This document shows, piece by piece, positions 1-7,210 of a stretch of DNA of 14,667 bases. Position 1 is the stretch's first letter; every line of letters starts with the position of its first letter. The notes under the pieces were generated by a model that made no database searches, was not told the DNA's origin, and saw only the letters and a program-made list of their open reading frames with translations. Source of the stretch: Bifidobacterium breve (lineage in GTDB: Bacteria > Actinomycetota > Acidimicrobiia > Acidimicrobiales > Ilumatobacteraceae); assembly GCA_945889575.1 (NCBI GenBank), contig CAMDBY010000020.1, positions 1 to 14,667 of the forward strand. The letters run 5' to 3'. Made by a program: the position numbers and the translations under genes.

Positions 1-1647
1 CAGCACGGTCTCTTTGAAGTTGCCGACGGAGTGTGGCAAGTACGCGGCTACGACTTATCGAACATCACCTTTATTAAAGGAACAGAAGGCTGGGTTGTCA
101 TCGACCCATTGACCACCGAGGCAACTGCTCGCGCCAGTTACGAGTTGATCACGACTCAACTCGGCCAGCGCCCTATCACCGCCGTTATTTACACCCATTC
201 ACATGCCGACCATTTCGGCGGTGTTCTTGGTGTCACAACTCAAGCTGAAGTGGACGCCGGAAAATGCCGTGTTATTGCGCCTGTCGGTTTCCTGCACGAG
301 ACAATCGGCGAAAACGTTATTGCTGGACCTGCCATGGGTCGACGCTCCGCTTATCAATTCGGTCCTCAGTTACCAGCAGGACCAACAGGCCATGTTGACT
401 GCGGGCTCGGCAACTCTGTCCCACTCGGGCCACCGGGATTAATTGCACCGACTGAAGACATCACGTTCACAGGCGAAGAATTAGTTGTCGATGGTGTTCG
501 CATCGTCTTCCAGTTGACGCCGGAAACTGAAGCACCAGCTGAGATGAACTTCTTCTTTCCCGATCAGGGTTGGTTATGCATGGCGGAGAACTGTTCGCAC
601 ACAATGCACAACCTGGTGCCAATTCGTGGCGCACTAGTTCGCAACTCATTGAAGTGGTCAAAGTACATCGATGAATCAATCGAGCTGTTTGCTGCCGATA
701 CAAAAATACTTTTCACATCGCACAACTGGCCACGTTGGGGAAATGAAGATCTTCATCAGTTCCTTATTCAACAACGTGACTTATACAAATGGATTCACGA
801 CCAGACAATGCGTTTAGCTAACCAAGGTCTCACACCGTTGGAAATTGCAGCAACTCTGGTGTTGCCCGATGAATTTACGGCCAATGACCACACCAGTGGT
901 TATTACGGTGACTTGGTACACAACTCGAAAGCCGTGTACCAGCGTTACCTCAGTTGGTATGACGGGAACCCAGCAAACCTAAACAAATTGCCTCCTACCG
1001 AAGTGGGTAAACGATACGTAGAACTTGCAGGTGGTGCTGATGCACTGATTGCTAATGCCCAGAAGGCATTCAATGATGGGGATTACCGCTGGGTGACAGA
1101 GCTACTCAATCATTTGGTGTTTGCGGACCCGACCAACACGGCTGCACGTAACTTGCAAGCAGATGCTCTTGAACAACTTGGTTACCAAGCCGAATCTTCT
1201 ACGTTCCGTAATGCGTATCTGATGGGTGCACAAGAATTACGTCAAGGGCCACCAACGCCGACGCCAATGCCAGTTCGTAATAAGGGATTGTTGCTTGCAA
1301 TGACAATCGAACAACTCTTTGATTCGCTATCTGTGCGAATCAAGTCTGAAGAGTTAGGTGGAGTTTCAATCTGCGTGAACTGGCACTTCACTGACATTGA
1401 TGAGAAATGGATTCTTGGCATTTCAAACCGCACGTTGTACGCAACTCCGGGGCGCCATGAAAAATCTGCTGCGGCAACAATTACGTTGACGCGTCTCACC
1501 ATGCTCGACGTGGTCACGCAATCCACCACATTTGTGGACCAAATCACTGCAGGCACGATCACAATTGATGGTGATGCATCAGCATTACTGCAGATATTCG
1601 GCAATCTCGACACCATAATTACAGGATTTGCAATCGTCGAACCATAA
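1..1647 (+). CDS. Class III alkylsulfatase (SdsA1/BDS1-like metallo-beta-lactamase fold), 5' partial
   Basis: The reading frame is open from base 1, so the true start lies upstream; the GTG at 31 is internal to a conserved stretch (GLFEVADGVWQVRG). Counting codons from base 1, the 548 residues carry the metal motif THSHADH (H66, H68, D70, H71), then E177, E196 and H241. These spacings equal those I recall for the SdsA1 dinuclear zinc ligands (H169 to H344), so about 100 N-terminal residues, including any signal peptide, are missing. A dimerisation region follows (about 290-410), then a C-terminal SCP2-like domain (about 430-548). The family hydrolyses primary alkyl sulfates such as dodecyl sulfate to alcohol and sulfate, giving carbon and sulfur. 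Location cannot be judged without the N-terminus. The next gene follows after 93 bp with its own ribosome site. Family call is firm; the substrate is inferred. Confidence 0.93.
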   Translation, partial: QHGLFEVADGVWQVRGYDLSNITFIKGTEGWVVIDPLTTEATARASYELITTQLGQRPITAVIYTHSHADHFGGVLGVTTQAEVDAGKCRVIAPVGFLHETIGENVIAGPAMGRRSAYQFGPQLPAGPTGHVDCGLGNSVPLGPPGLIAPTEDITFTGEELVVDGVRIVFQLTPETEAPAEMNFFFPDQGWLCMAENCSHTMHNLVPIRGALVRNSLKWSKYIDESIELFAADTKILFTSHNWPRWGNEDLHQFLIQQRDLYKWIHDQTMRLANQGLTPLEIAATLVLPDEFTANDHTSGYYGDLVHNSKAVYQRYLSWYDGNPANLNKLPPTEVGKRYVELAGGADALIANAQKAFNDGDYRWVTELLNHLVFADPTNTAARNLQADALEQLGYQAESSTFRNAYLMGAQELRQGPPTPTPMPVRNKGLLLAMTIEQLFDSLSVRIKSEELGGVSICVNWHFTDIDEKWILGISNRTLYATPGRHEKSAAATITLTRLTMLDVVTQSTTFVDQITAGTITIDGDASALLQIFGNLDTIITGFAIVEP

Positions 1648-1740
1648 ATTTCCTGGGTGAGTCGACCCCATCCACCACCGAGCCTCATCAATTCGTTAGA
1701 ACATGGGTGGGCGGAGACTCACCTTTCTAGGGGGCTCCTT

Positions 1741-2427
1741 ATGAAACATTCACGCATTATGGGTGCCGAAGCTTTCGGTACCTTTCTTCTCATGATGGGC
1801 GGACCTGGTACCGCCATTCTTGTTCCCGCATTCGACGGCAAAGTTTTGATGGTGTCATTGGCATTCGGACTTTCGTTGTTAGTCGCTGCATATTCAATTG
1901 GCCCCGTGTCTGGATGCCATATCAACCCCGCCGTCACCATCGGTCTTGCAATCAGCAAGAAGATCGATACAGCACTTATTCCGTATTACATCGTCAGTCA
2001 GTTGATTGGCGCAGCACTTGGTGGTGCAGCAATTCTGGGAATTGCAAACGGTATAAAAACAGGATTCTCTGTGTCGACCGCCAACTTTGCCGTCAACGGA
2101 TACGACGCGTTGTCACCAAACGGCTACAACTACATGTCAATGATGCTGGTGGAAATCATTCTTACTGCAGTTCTTGTCTACGTTGTGTTGGCCACAACGA
2201 GTCCAAAGTTTTCTCAAGGCTTCGGTGGACTCACTGCAGGTATGACGCTTGCGTTGATTCACATGATCAGCATTCCTATTGATAACACGTCGGTCAACCC
2301 TGCTCGTTCGTTCGGAGTTGCAATTTTCGCTGGTGGCGATGCACTGACTCAGTTGTGGGCGTTCTTCGTGTTCCCCGTCATGGGTGCCGTTATTGGCTCA
2401 ATTCTCTATAAAGCCATCAACGAATAA
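1741..2427 (+). CDS. aqpZ: Aquaporin Z-like water channel (MIP family)
   Basis: A 228-residue membrane protein with the hourglass MIP fold: two half-repeats, each with an NPA loop (N62-P63-A64 and N186-P187-A188). The selectivity-filter residues match E. coli AqpZ in identity and almost in position: F42, H174, T183, R189. This predicts a water-selective pore rather than a glycerol facilitator. The start at 1741 is chosen because AGGGGG (1729-1734) lies 6 nt upstream and the protein then begins with a normal short N-terminus before helix 1. An in-frame GTG at 1657 would add 28 hydrophilic residues unlike the family. It follows the alkylsulfatase on the same strand; whether they share a transcript is unclear. 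Likely role: osmotic water flux across the cytoplasmic membrane. Confidence 0.93.
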   Translation: MKHSRIMGAEAFGTFLLMMGGPGTAILVPAFDGKVLMVSLAFGLSLLVAAYSIGPVSGCHINPAVTIGLAISKKIDTALIPYYIVSQLIGAALGGAAILGIANGIKTGFSVSTANFAVNGYDALSPNGYNYMSMMLVEIILTAVLVYVVLATTSPKFSQGFGGLTAGMTLALIHMISIPIDNTSVNPARSFGVAIFAGGDALTQLWAFFVFPVMGAVIGSILYKAINE

Positions 2428-2428
2428 A

Positions 2429-2453
2429 CCGTGTTCCTCGTGGCATGACACGG
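2429..2453 (+). terminator. Possible stem-loop after aquaporin gene
   Basis: CCGTGT (2429-2434) pairs perfectly with ACACGG (2448-2453) around a 13-nt loop, starting 2 nt after the aquaporin stop codon. There is no T-run behind it, so it may be an actinobacterial-type terminator, an mRNA 3' stabiliser, or chance. Confidence 0.35.
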
Positions 2454-2469
2454 CAGTCACTCGACCGCC

Positions 2470-2475
2470 TACTGT
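2470..2475 (+). promoter_or_regulatory. -10 element TACTGT, probable leaderless start
   Basis: TACTGT fits the actinobacterial TANNNT -10 pattern and ends 6 nt before the ATG at 2482, so transcription would begin at or next to the initiation codon. No Shine-Dalgarno is visible before this ATG, as expected for a leaderless mRNA. ATGACA (2445-2450) resembles a -35 but is 19 nt away. Confidence 0.55.
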
Positions 2476-2481
2476 TATTCC

Positions 2482-2958
2482 ATGACATCGATTCTCGACA
2501 TCCCACGCGTCAATACCCCTACGGGTGGTTGGCACGGCGACATGCCAGGCCCCTTCCTAACTGCTGCATCAGAACCACTTGTTGCCGGAGCCCCAGACCT
2601 ACGTGGAACATGGCGCGCATTAGAAGTCACCATCAACGGCGAGCCTGCACCAGAGAACTTGCCTATGTGGAAACACGTGGAACGCATTGAACAAGCCGCC
2701 GATCGTGCAATTGTCACTGCAGGCCACGTCATTCATGACTTCCCCCATGTCGATGGCAGTTTCGAAAATGGCTGTCACGATGTTTTAGAGATGGACCTCA
2801 AGACTCCAATGGTGGTGGCGGCTAGTTACGAAGATGGCGTCTTTGTGTTGCGCCCCCAGGGAATGCCTGGCATTGAGGTCAAGCGCTGGCGAGACGGCGA
2901 ATACTTAATGTGGGAATACCACGGCGCTTTCTCTATGAAGCTGGAGCGCATAATCTAA
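2482..2958 (+). CDS. Unrecognised 158-aa protein, possibly calycin-like beta-barrel
   Basis: I do not recognise this family. It has no signal peptide or membrane segment, so it is probably cytoplasmic. After a proline/glycine-rich N-terminus (1-36), the sequence DLRGTW (about 39-44) resembles the G-x-W that opens lipocalin or FABP-like barrels. The rest alternates short hydrophobic strands with polar turns and ends in MKLERII, like the closing strand of such barrels. This fold suggestion is inference from pattern only. The start at 2482 has no ribosome site but sits 6 nt after a TACTGT -10, supporting a leaderless transcript. It ends 26 bp before the alpha-mannosidase gene on the same strand, with a hairpin over the mannosidase ribosome site, so the two are probably one operon with coupled translation. 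A role tied to mannoside metabolism is plausible but unproven. Confidence 0.75.
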   Translation: MTSILDIPRVNTPTGGWHGDMPGPFLTAASEPLVAGAPDLRGTWRALEVTINGEPAPENLPMWKHVERIEQAADRAIVTAGHVIHDFPHVDGSFENGCHDVLEMDLKTPMVVAASYEDGVFVLRPQGMPGIEVKRWRDGEYLMWEYHGAFSMKLERII

Positions 2959-2959
2959 A

Positions 2960-2979
2960 GACCTCACCGAAATGAGGTC
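2960..2979 (+). promoter_or_regulatory. Hairpin sequestering the mannosidase ribosome-binding site
   Basis: GACCTCA (2960-2966) and TGAGGTC (2973-2979) form a perfect 7-bp stem with a CCGAAA loop. The right arm contains GAGG (2974-2977), the Shine-Dalgarno for the ATG at 2985. The stem begins 2 nt after the stop codon of the upstream gene (TAA, 2956-2958), so a terminating ribosome would overlap and melt it. This is the classic geometry of translational coupling. There is no T-tract, so it is unlikely to be a terminator. Confidence 0.6.
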
Positions 2980-2984
2980 GCCAT

Positions 2985-5900
2985 ATGGCACATCGCGTCA
3001 CTGCACCAGCTATGCAACGAGCACGTCGCTTGCTCGACCAACGCATCACGCCGTTTATTTCGAGTGGGGCAATCAACTTCACCGTTGCCGCGACTGAGGA
3101 ATGGTTTGAATCACCTGGCTATGACGCTGCTGTTGCTTCACCAGTCACGCCATTTGCGATTGGTTCAAAATGGGGCCAGGCATGGCACACACGCTGGTTT
3201 CATTTAATTGCTGTCGTTCCAGACCATTTGGCGAACGTGAGAATCGCTGCATACGTTGACATTGGTTTCAACGGACGCGGCGACGGTTTTCAAACTGAAG
3301 CGCTTGCCTACATGAACGGACAAATTGTTCATGCAATTCAACCAGATCGTCGACTTGTGCATCTCGGCGAACACGACGCAGGTACAGAAATTAATATCTG
3401 GGTTGAAGCCGCAGCAACGCCAATCATTGCCGGCCACGAATACGGCTATGGCCCAACAACTTTCGGTGATCCGGCAACCGCACCAACACATCCGGTCTAC
3501 ACATTGCGCGCGGCACAACTAGTTGCATACAACTCTGCAATTAATGATTTGGCAATTGCATTACATGCAGTGATTGACCTCACGATTGACCTTCCTGATG
3601 ATGCCCCCCAACGTGCCCGCGCGTTCGCCGCACTTGAACAGTGTGACCTTGCTCTTGATGTCAACAATGTGGGCGGCACTGCTGAAGCCGCACTTCGCAC
3701 ACTTGACGCAGTGTTGGGCATTGGCAACGGACTATCAGCGCACATGATTACTGCAACGGGTCACGCCCATCTTGATACCGCCTGGCTGTGGCCCATTCGA
3801 GAAACTCGACGAAAGGCCGTGCGCACATTCGCCAACGCTGTTGACTTGTTAACCAAAAATCCCGATGCTGTGTATTGCCACAGCCAAGCGCAGCATTACG
3901 CGTGGGTTGCAGAAGACGCGCCAGATATTTTCGCTCGTGTTACTGAACTTGTTCGTGAAGGCCGATGGGAAGTCATTGGCGGCATGTGGGTGGAGACTGA
4001 CCTCAACTTGCCATCAGGTGAGAGTTTGTTGCGCCAACTTGCACAAGGCCAACGTGCATTCCGTGAATGGTTTGGCGTCACCTGCACTGGAGCATTTTTG
4101 CCAGACGACTTCGGATACCCCGGTTCATTGCCACAAATTGTTGCCCACGGTGAATGCAATTGGTTCTTCACCCAAAAGCTGAGTTGGAATGAAACAAACA
4201 AGTTTCCGCACAACACCTTCTGGTGGGAAGGAATTGATGGCACGCAAGTATTTACACACTTCAGCCCTGTTGATACCTACAACGCAATCATGACGCCATC
4301 ACAATTGCGTTTTGCCGAACGAAATTACAAAGATCATGCAGGTTCTTCCCACTCGCTAGTTCTCTACGGCCATGGTGATGGCGGCGGCGGTCCGACACAA
4401 ACGATGATCGACCGTGGTCGCTTGGCTTCTGATCTTGAGAATGTTCCGCGCGTCACATTTGGCACGGTTGCGAGCTTCTTTGAAACTTCACAAAAGGAAT
4501 ATGGCGCCACTGCCCCACGTTGGGTGGGCGAGATGTATTTCGAGAAACATCGCGGTACCTATTCCACGCAAGTGGGTACGAAACAAGGCAACAGGTCAAG
4601 TGAACGTTTACTGCATGAACTGGAACTGTGGTCGGCACTTGCACGCGTTCGCCCACCTGCTCTAGACGAACTGTGGCAACACGTTTTGACACAGCAGTTT
4701 CACGACATCATTCCTGGTTCATCCATTGCATGGGTGCACGATGATGCCGAAGCTATTCACGCAGAAGTTGCTTCCAACATCGAGGCATTACTGGTGCGCG
4801 TTATCCCTGTGACTAGTGGCGACACTCATATTCTGAATCCGGCACCAGTGGCACTTCGTGCAGTTGTTGATGTAGACGCCTTACCAATGTGGGCAGAAGC
4901 AGAATCTTTCGGTGCTGCTCTTCCCACCGCAACTCTTCCTACCGACATAGTGCCCGTCTCTGTTGTGGCAAATGAGGACTCAGTTACTGTTTCAAACGGA
5001 ATCATCTCGGTGACGTTTAATGCAGACGGAGCAATCACACACTTCTCGAATGGCCACCGCGATCTCATTCCAGATTCCTCGCGGGCCGAGTTCGTGATGC
5101 GACAAGACACTCCTGCTGAATACGACGCGTGGGATATCGATATGACCGACGCCAATGCACCAGCCTCACCATTGCTTGCAACTGCACCACCAGTGATTGT
5201 TGAATCAACTCCTCTGCGCTCCACCATTGAGTGTGGGTTTGCCACGGACGCATCTCGCTTTACAGTTCGTTTCTCATTACGAGCTGGCGCCTCACAACTT
5301 GATATTTCTGTTGATGCTGACTGGCATGAACAAGAACGGCGCTTGCAGTGGGTGCTGCCCACAGACATGCGTGCACTTCACGCAGTGTGCGGTACCCAGT
5401 TTGGGCATGTCACACGCGCCCGACATGCAAACACCAGTTGGGATGTTGCTCGGTTTGAAGTATGTGCCCACCGCTATGTTGCGGTGAGTGAACCTTCGTT
5501 TGGTGTAGCGATTCTGGCCGACGGCCCACGCGGCTACGACATCCGCGGCAATGCACTGCAACTCACAGTGTTGCGCTCACCGAAGTTTCCCGACCCAGAA
5601 GCAGACCTTGGGCAACAACACCTGCAGTGGTCAGTATCGCTGCTGAATGGTGACCCAATTACAAATGGAATTGAAAATGCAGCGGCACTAATGGCTCATC
5701 CAGTCCGCATTCTTGATGGCGTGCCACGCGTGCCAGCTTCAGTGATTTCACTTGATGTTCCAGGTGCCCTCATCAGTGCAGTGAAACCAGCTGACGATGG
5801 AAGCGACGACATTATTGTGCGTTTCTGGGAAACACGGGGTGGTCGCACAAATGGAGTTCTGACTATCGATGGGATGACAGCCGCACAGTCATGTAACGCA

Positions 5901-6002
5901 CTTGAAGATGCAGGCATGCCTCTCAAGGTTTCCGCAAATGGCACACTCGCAATTGAATTGCAGCCGTTTGAGATTATGACTCTGCGCATTACGCAGGATT
6001 AA
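2985..6002 (+). CDS. Alpha-mannosidase, glycoside hydrolase family 38
   Basis: The 1005-residue protein has the full GH38 layout: an N-terminal beta domain (about 1-250), the catalytic domain (about 252-510), the three-helix middle domain opening at MYFEKHRGTY (518-527), and a long C-terminal beta region. Retaining-enzyme residues are visible: zinc ligands H262 and D264 in GHAHLDTAWLWP, nucleophile and ligand D374 in LPDDFGY, and H463 in YGHGDGGGGP. These motifs fit the bacterial and cytosolic MAN2C1-like branch. No signal peptide is present, so it probably acts in the cytoplasm on imported or recycled manno-oligosaccharides; the exact linkage cannot be read from sequence. The ATG at 2985 has GAGG 7 nt upstream, inside a hairpin. 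The stop TAA (6000-6002) touches the stop codon of the convergent gene with no base between. Confidence 0.96.
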   Translation: MAHRVTAPAMQRARRLLDQRITPFISSGAINFTVAATEEWFESPGYDAAVASPVTPFAIGSKWGQAWHTRWFHLIAVVPDHLANVRIAAYVDIGFNGRGDGFQTEALAYMNGQIVHAIQPDRRLVHLGEHDAGTEINIWVEAAATPIIAGHEYGYGPTTFGDPATAPTHPVYTLRAAQLVAYNSAINDLAIALHAVIDLTIDLPDDAPQRARAFAALEQCDLALDVNNVGGTAEAALRTLDAVLGIGNGLSAHMITATGHAHLDTAWLWPIRETRRKAVRTFANAVDLLTKNPDAVYCHSQAQHYAWVAEDAPDIFARVTELVREGRWEVIGGMWVETDLNLPSGESLLRQLAQGQRAFREWFGVTCTGAFLPDDFGYPGSLPQIVAHGECNWFFTQKLSWNETNKFPHNTFWWEGIDGTQVFTHFSPVDTYNAIMTPSQLRFAERNYKDHAGSSHSLVLYGHGDGGGGPTQTMIDRGRLASDLENVPRVTFGTVASFFETSQKEYGATAPRWVGEMYFEKHRGTYSTQVGTKQGNRSSERLLHELELWSALARVRPPALDELWQHVLTQQFHDIIPGSSIAWVHDDAEAIHAEVASNIEALLVRVIPVTSGDTHILNPAPVALRAVVDVDALPMWAEAESFGAALPTATLPTDIVPVSVVANEDSVTVSNGIISVTFNADGAITHFSNGHRDLIPDSSRAEFVMRQDTPAEYDAWDIDMTDANAPASPLLATAPPVIVESTPLRSTIECGFATDASRFTVRFSLRAGASQLDISVDADWHEQERRLQWVLPTDMRALHAVCGTQFGHVTRARHANTSWDVARFEVCAHRYVAVSEPSFGVAILADGPRGYDIRGNALQLTVLRSPKFPDPEADLGQQHLQWSVSLLNGDPITNGIENAAALMAHPVRILDGVPRVPASVISLDVPGALISAVKPADDGSDDIIVRFWETRGGRTNGVLTIDGMTAAQSCNALEDAGMPLKVSANGTLAIELQPFEIMTLRITQD

Positions 6003-7133
6003 CTACGCAATAGCACCAAACATCGCCATCAGTGGTATCGCTGCACGCATATCACCAGTTGTGCCCTCGCCCATGCGGTTCATCACATACGCATAGGTCA
6101 ACTCTGCATCAAGGTCATTCACTACTAGCGAACCGCCCCAACCGCCCCAGAAACATGCACGTGCGTTCGGGCTTAATGGAGTGAACTCAGAATTCAAACC
6201 GTATCCCATCCCGAATTTCATCGGTACACCAAGAATCAAATCCTGACCAGACATTTGTTCTGTAAACAAAGCTTCAACTCCGGCTGCGGACAAGAAGCGT
6301 TTGCCACCTGCTTCTCCACCATGAGAAATGATTGACTGCAGTTGCGCAACGGAGCGCGCATTACCGTGACCATTTGCTGCAGGACTTTCACATTGACGCC
6401 ACTCTGGTGTCCACGCAATTCGTGCATCGATCTTTGGGTTGCTGTACGTGCGAACTGCAATGCCGCCCGGTTCAGCAGTTGGGTCCAACAAACTGACGCC
6501 AGGGATGACATTCGTGATGCGATGGTGATGTTCAGCAGCAGTACCAATATGAAAATCAGCACCCAGTGGTTCTGCAAAGTTTTCACGGAAGAAGTTGCCA
6601 AGCGATTGACCAGTGACGCGCTTTACGAGCTCACCGATGAGATAGCCCTGCGTAATTGCGTGATAACCAGACTGTGAACCAGGAGTCCACCACGGCGCCT
6701 GCGCGCCAAGCACGGCTGCACATTTGTCGTGGTTGTACATGTCTTCTGGCACCATGGGTTCAGCCCAGCCTGAAAGACCGGCAGTGTGCGCCATGAGATG
6801 ACGAATCTCAATTCCCTCTTTGCCATTTACTTTGAACTCTGGCCAGTACTTGTACACCGGATCAGTGAGAGAAATTTCTCCGCGATCAGCAAGCGTTAAC
6901 AAGGTGAGAAACATCATGGTCTTTGTTGTTGACCACACATTGACCAGAGTGTCGCTTTGCCAGTCTGATGTACGTTCCATCTCGCGATGGCCACCCCAAA
7001 TATCGACCACCATCTCGCCCTTGTAAACGACGGCGACTGAAGCGCCCACTTCAAAGCCATCGGCGAAATTATTGGCGAATGCCTCACTTACCCCTTCAAA
7101 ACCAGGCTTTACTTTTCCATGCACAGTGACCAC
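6003..7133 (-). CDS. Serine hydrolase of the beta-lactamase / CubicO family, likely family VIII esterase
   Basis: The 376-residue protein has the serine beta-lactamase-like fold. The nucleophile motif S68-T-T-K71 lies in NVWSTTKTMM. Y157 in SGYHAITQGYLIGE is the expected general base, and HTAGLSGW (116-123) and the C-terminal WGGWGGS are typical of CubicO proteins. There is no signal peptide. A true beta-lactamase or penicillin-binding enzyme would be exported, so a cytoplasmic esterase, lactonase or amide hydrolase is more likely. The GTG start at 7133 is supported by AGGGGG (7144-7139) 5 nt upstream and by a TAGTGT -10 (7163-7158), giving a leader of about 18 nt. It is divergent from the SDR gene with overlapping -10 elements, so the pair may be co-regulated. 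Its stop abuts that of the mannosidase. Confidence 0.9.
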   Translation of the reverse strand: MVTVHGKVKPGFEGVSEAFANNFADGFEVGASVAVVYKGEMVVDIWGGHREMERTSDWQSDTLVNVWSTTKTMMFLTLLTLADRGEISLTDPVYKYWPEFKVNGKEGIEIRHLMAHTAGLSGWAEPMVPEDMYNHDKCAAVLGAQAPWWTPGSQSGYHAITQGYLIGELVKRVTGQSLGNFFRENFAEPLGADFHIGTAAEHHHRITNVIPGVSLLDPTAEPGGIAVRTYSNPKIDARIAWTPEWRQCESPAANGHGNARSVAQLQSIISHGGEAGGKRFLSAAGVEALFTEQMSGQDLILGVPMKFGMGYGLNSEFTPLSPNARACFWGGWGGSLVVNDLDAELTYAYVMNRMGEGTTGDMRAAIPLMAMFGAIA

Positions 7134-7157
7134 GACTGCCCCCTTTTGTCTAGCGAG

Positions 7158-7163
7158 ACACTA
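7158..7163 (-). promoter_or_regulatory. -10 element TAGTGT for the serine hydrolase gene
   Basis: Read on the minus strand, TAGTGT matches TANNNT and would place transcription start near 7151, 18 nt before the GTG at 7133. It overlaps the plus-strand TACTGT by two bases (7162-7163). No convincing -35 is visible. Confidence 0.5.
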
Positions 7164-7167
7164 CTGT
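7162..7167 (+). promoter_or_regulatory. -10 element TACTGT for the SDR gene
   Basis: TACTGT matches TANNNT and would place transcription start near 7174, leaving a leader of about 37 nt that contains the ribosome site AGGGGG (7199-7204). It shares its first two bases with the opposing TAGTGT. Confidence 0.5.
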
Positions 7168-7210
7168 GAAAGAAGCACGCCGTAGGAAGCGAACGCACAG
7201 GGGGAACATG

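Noticed and set aside
1655..1668. GGGT/ACCC mini-hairpin after the alkylsulfatase as a terminator
   Set aside because: Only 4 bp and no T-tract; too weak to call.
1242..1691. 149-aa open frame on the minus strand at the alkylsulfatase 3' end
   Set aside because: No motif, and it covers the conserved SCP2-like domain on the other strand.
1657..1740. Upstream GTG start for the aquaporin
   Set aside because: It adds 28 polar residues not seen in AqpZ-type proteins, and the strong AGGGGG sits just before ATG 1741.
4826..5368. 180-aa open frame on the minus strand inside the mannosidase gene
   Set aside because: Ser/Ala/Arg-rich, no recognisable domain, fully opposite a conserved GH38 C-terminal region.
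7166..7210. GTG start at 7166 for the SDR
   Set aside because: The GTG overlaps the TACTGT -10 and the added residues are Arg/Lys-rich; AGGGGG supports ATG 7211.
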